Assembly (NCBI RefSeq): GCF_019968905.1
Contig: NZ_CP079946.1
Coordinates: 8,715,356 to 8,779,355, forward strand
DNA: 64,000 nucleotides
DNA from: Corallococcus sp. EGB
GTDB lineage: Bacteria > Myxococcota > Myxococcia > Myxococcales > Myxococcaceae
Direction: 5' to 3'
The notes below the pieces were generated by a model. It ran no database searches. It saw nothing but the letters and a program-made list of their open reading frames with translations, and was not told the DNA's origin. The position numbers and the translations under genes were made by a program. Numbering within the stretch: the stretch's first letter is position 1; each line of letters begins with the position of its first letter. This document shows, one piece after another, positions 62,488 to 64,000 of the stretch.

Positions 62488-62988
62488 CTACGGGTAGTAG
62501 GACACCGCGTGCACGTTCACCCAGCGGCGCCCGCCGTACGGCACCCAGACCCACTCCGTCACCGCCTGGTAGCCGCCCGGCACATATTGCTGGTCGTAGT
62601 AGCCCGGCGTGCACCGCATGTGGCGGCCGTGGCGGCCACGCGTCACGCACTGCTCGGGGACCCAGACCTGCTCGTAGCGCGCCGGCACCCAGCGCTCCAC
62701 CGTCTGCAGCTCGTAGCGGCCGCGCGAGTCCACCGGGCGCGGCATGGGGCCGTAGTTGCAGTTCGGGCCGCGGCAGCCCATGTAGCGGCGGACCTTCTCG
62801 TCGTCATCGGCGTAGCGGAACGCCTGGCCCTGGGGCGCGGAGTCCCACCCGCCCTGGTACCGCGGCTGCTGGCCGCCCCAGCGCGCGTCCGCCTGCGTCG
62901 GGCCGCGCCAGTCCGCCGCGAACGACGTGGAGGAACCGAGCAGCAGTGCACCGAAGGTCAGGGTCGCGAGTCCGAGCTTGAAAGCCAT
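62488..62988 (-). CDS. Secreted Tyr/Trp-rich protein of unknown function
   Basis: A 166-residue exported protein from the ATG at 62988, GGAGG nine bases upstream; ATG at 62997 is too close to it. The signal peptide is LATLTFGALLLGSSTSFAA. The mature protein is rich in Tyr, Trp, Arg and Gly with YQGGWDSAP, CRGPNCNYGP and a series of VP motifs (ERWVPARYEQVWVPEQC, then EWVWVPYGG). Two Cys pairs suggest disulfides. Similar WVP-repeat secreted proteins occur in other proteobacteria, where they are uncharacterised. It is divergent from the methyltransferase gene. Confidence 0.7.
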   Translation of the reverse strand: MAFKLGLATLTFGALLLGSSTSFAADWRGPTQADARWGGQQPRYQGGWDSAPQGQAFRYADDDEKVRRYMGCRGPNCNYGPMPRPVDSRGRYELQTVERWVPARYEQVWVPEQCVTRGRHGRHMRCTPGYYDQQYVPGGYQAVTEWVWVPYGGRRWVNVHAVSYYP

Positions 62989-63113
62989 GTCATCCATCCT
63001 CCGTCCGAGTTGCTTGTCCTGACTGACGGAGCCCCCGCCGGAACATTCAAATCCCGTCGAGTCCCCCTGAACCCCGGTGGCGGGGCCGGAGGGATGTGGG
63101 TACACCTCGTCCC

Positions 63114-63821
63114 ATGTTCCACCGCGACGGCCCCACCCTCCGCGAGCTTGCCCGGCAGGCCCTCACCTCCGTCGAGCACGGCTACGACCTGCTCGCGCCC
63201 AAGTTCGAGCACACGCCGTTCCGCACGCCGGATCCGGTGCTCAAGGCCGCGCTCGCGCACGTGGGCCCCGTGGGCAGCGCCCTGGACGTGTGCTGCGGCA
63301 CCGGCGCCGCGATGCGCGTGCTGCGCCCGCTGTGCCGCGAGCGCGTCGTCGGCTTCGACCTGAGCCAGGGCATGCTGGATGAAGCGCGGCGGCGGCTCGC
63401 GGATGCGCCTGGCAGCGCGGCGCTCGACTTCGTGCGCGGGGACGCGCTGGCGCTGCCCTTCGACGCGGCGTTCGACCTGGTCACCAGCTTCGGCGCCTTC
63501 GGACACATCCTGGAGGAGGACGAGCCCCGCCTCGTCGCGGGCATCGCGCGGGCGCTGAAGCCCGGGGGGCGCTTCGTCTTCGTCACCGCTCAGCCGCCAT
63601 CCGCACTGAACCCCGGCTACTGGGTGGCGAAGGGCTTCAACGCCGCCATGCGCGTGCGCAACGCGCTCTGGAAGCCGCCGTTCGTCATGTACTACCTGAC
63701 GTTCCTCGTGCCCCGCGCCCGCGCGCTGCTGGAGGCGGCGGGGTTCGACGTGGAGGTGCGCGAGGGCGACATGCCGGAACCCTTTGGCCGGCTCGTCACC
63801 GTCATCGCCACGAAGCGCTGA
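63114..63821 (+). CDS. Class I SAM-dependent methyltransferase
   Basis: A 235-residue cytosolic enzyme from ATG 63114 (GTG 63096 would add six residues). The SAM-binding loop is ALDVCCGTGAAM near residue 56-67, with the acidic residue in VVGFDLSQGMLDEAR, then ALDFVRGDALALPFD and DLVTSFGAFGHI (motif IV). The C-terminal half FVMYYLTFLVPRARALLEAAGFD may form a lipid-facing lid. The substrate, possibly a quinone, lipid or small molecule, is unknown. There are no pathway genes nearby. Confidence 0.9.
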   Translation: MFHRDGPTLRELARQALTSVEHGYDLLAPKFEHTPFRTPDPVLKAALAHVGPVGSALDVCCGTGAAMRVLRPLCRERVVGFDLSQGMLDEARRRLADAPGSAALDFVRGDALALPFDAAFDLVTSFGAFGHILEEDEPRLVAGIARALKPGGRFVFVTAQPPSALNPGYWVAKGFNAAMRVRNALWKPPFVMYYLTFLVPRARALLEAAGFDVEVREGDMPEPFGRLVTVIATKR

Positions 63822-63828
63822 TGCGGCC

Positions 63829-64000
63829 TCACGGCGCGGCCGAGGCGCCCTCGGACTCCGCGTACTCCACCGCGAGGATTTCGTATTCGACCGTGCCGCG
63901 AGGACGCTCCACCTGCACGGACTCGCCGGCCTCCTTGCCCAGGAGCGCGCGCGCCAGCGGGGACTCCACGCTCAGCCTTCCTGCCTTCACGTCCGCCTCA
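63829..64000 (-). CDS. GreA/GreB-type transcription elongation factor, 5' part missing
   Basis: Only the C-terminal 57 residues are in the window: EADVKAGRLSVESPLARALLG, then KEAGESVQVERPRGTVEYEI and LAVEYAESEGASAAP. The SPLARALLG helix-turn and the P-RG-x-x-YEIL strand match the GreA/GreB C-terminal FKBP-like domain. Such factors enter the RNA polymerase secondary channel and trigger transcript cleavage. The coiled-coil part lies outside, so GreA cannot be told from GreB with confidence, although the ESP-type motif suggests GreB or a GreA-like paralogue. Confidence 0.82.
   Translation of the reverse strand, partial: EADVKAGRLSVESPLARALLGKEAGESVQVERPRGTVEYEILAVEYAESEGASAAP

Overview
The window is chromosomal DNA of very high GC content from a large-genome myxobacterium, most likely the Corallococcus/Myxococcus group (inference). 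The signs are the dense G/C-ending codon use, many single-gene lipoproteins with D/E/P/G-rich linkers, multi-domain PAS/GAF histidine kinases, a TonB receptor carrying its own TonB-type domain, an ExbB-ExbD-ExbD set, and frequent GTG and TTG starts. No rRNA, tRNA, insertion sequence, prophage or CRISPR array was seen. About 60 protein genes cover nearly all of it. Most long reading frames opposite these genes are GC-driven shadows.

Layout: 0-8 kb holds a truncated DUF2156 gene, an outer-membrane protein/lipoprotein pair, cell-wall genes (NlpC/P60-like hydrolase and mtgA), a membrane protein, a small HExxHH protein and a large M1 aminopeptidase. 8-20 kb holds a decayed lipoprotein gene, a CitE-like protein, a zinc-ribbon membrane protein, a collagen-like/S74 surface lipoprotein, DUF2804, a hydrolase-natA-natB operon, a LEA2 lipoprotein, panD and an EcsC protein. 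20-34 kb is the most distinctive part: a run of lipoproteins, a TonB-dependent receptor operon and a divergent lipoprotein, tied together by four copies of one 17-bp palindrome (consensus WTGCAAC-N3-GTTGCAW). 33-45 kb holds thioredoxin, an FKBP, a Gly/Ser-rich outer-membrane protein, NAD synthetase, a Lon-N protein, a YqaA/DedA protein, a MASE1 hybrid kinase, a cold-shock protein, a fatty-acid desaturase and an HAD phosphatase. 45-52 kb holds ExbD, ExbD and ExbB, a MshEN-only protein with a candidate sigma-54 promoter, and two overlapping sensor kinases, one with no ATPase domain. 52-64 kb holds a beta-helix lipoprotein, a glutaredoxin with an unusual CLYS site, an acyltransferase-like membrane protein, a U32 peptidase, a queuosine-precursor transporter, a FolB-cupin fusion with a pteridine-reductase-like SDR, a methyltransferase and a truncated GreA/GreB gene.

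How the genes may work together: the strongest candidate for an undescribed system is the palindrome-marked set at about 23.4-33.4 kb. It contains four lipoproteins sharing an HxCxH domain, a TonB-fused receptor with a His-rich plug, a Tat-type lipoprotein with an AHAHEGD motif coupled to that receptor, and a divergent lipoprotein. I infer a metal-responsive (Fur/Zur-like) envelope regulon. The metal and the regulator are not visible in the window.
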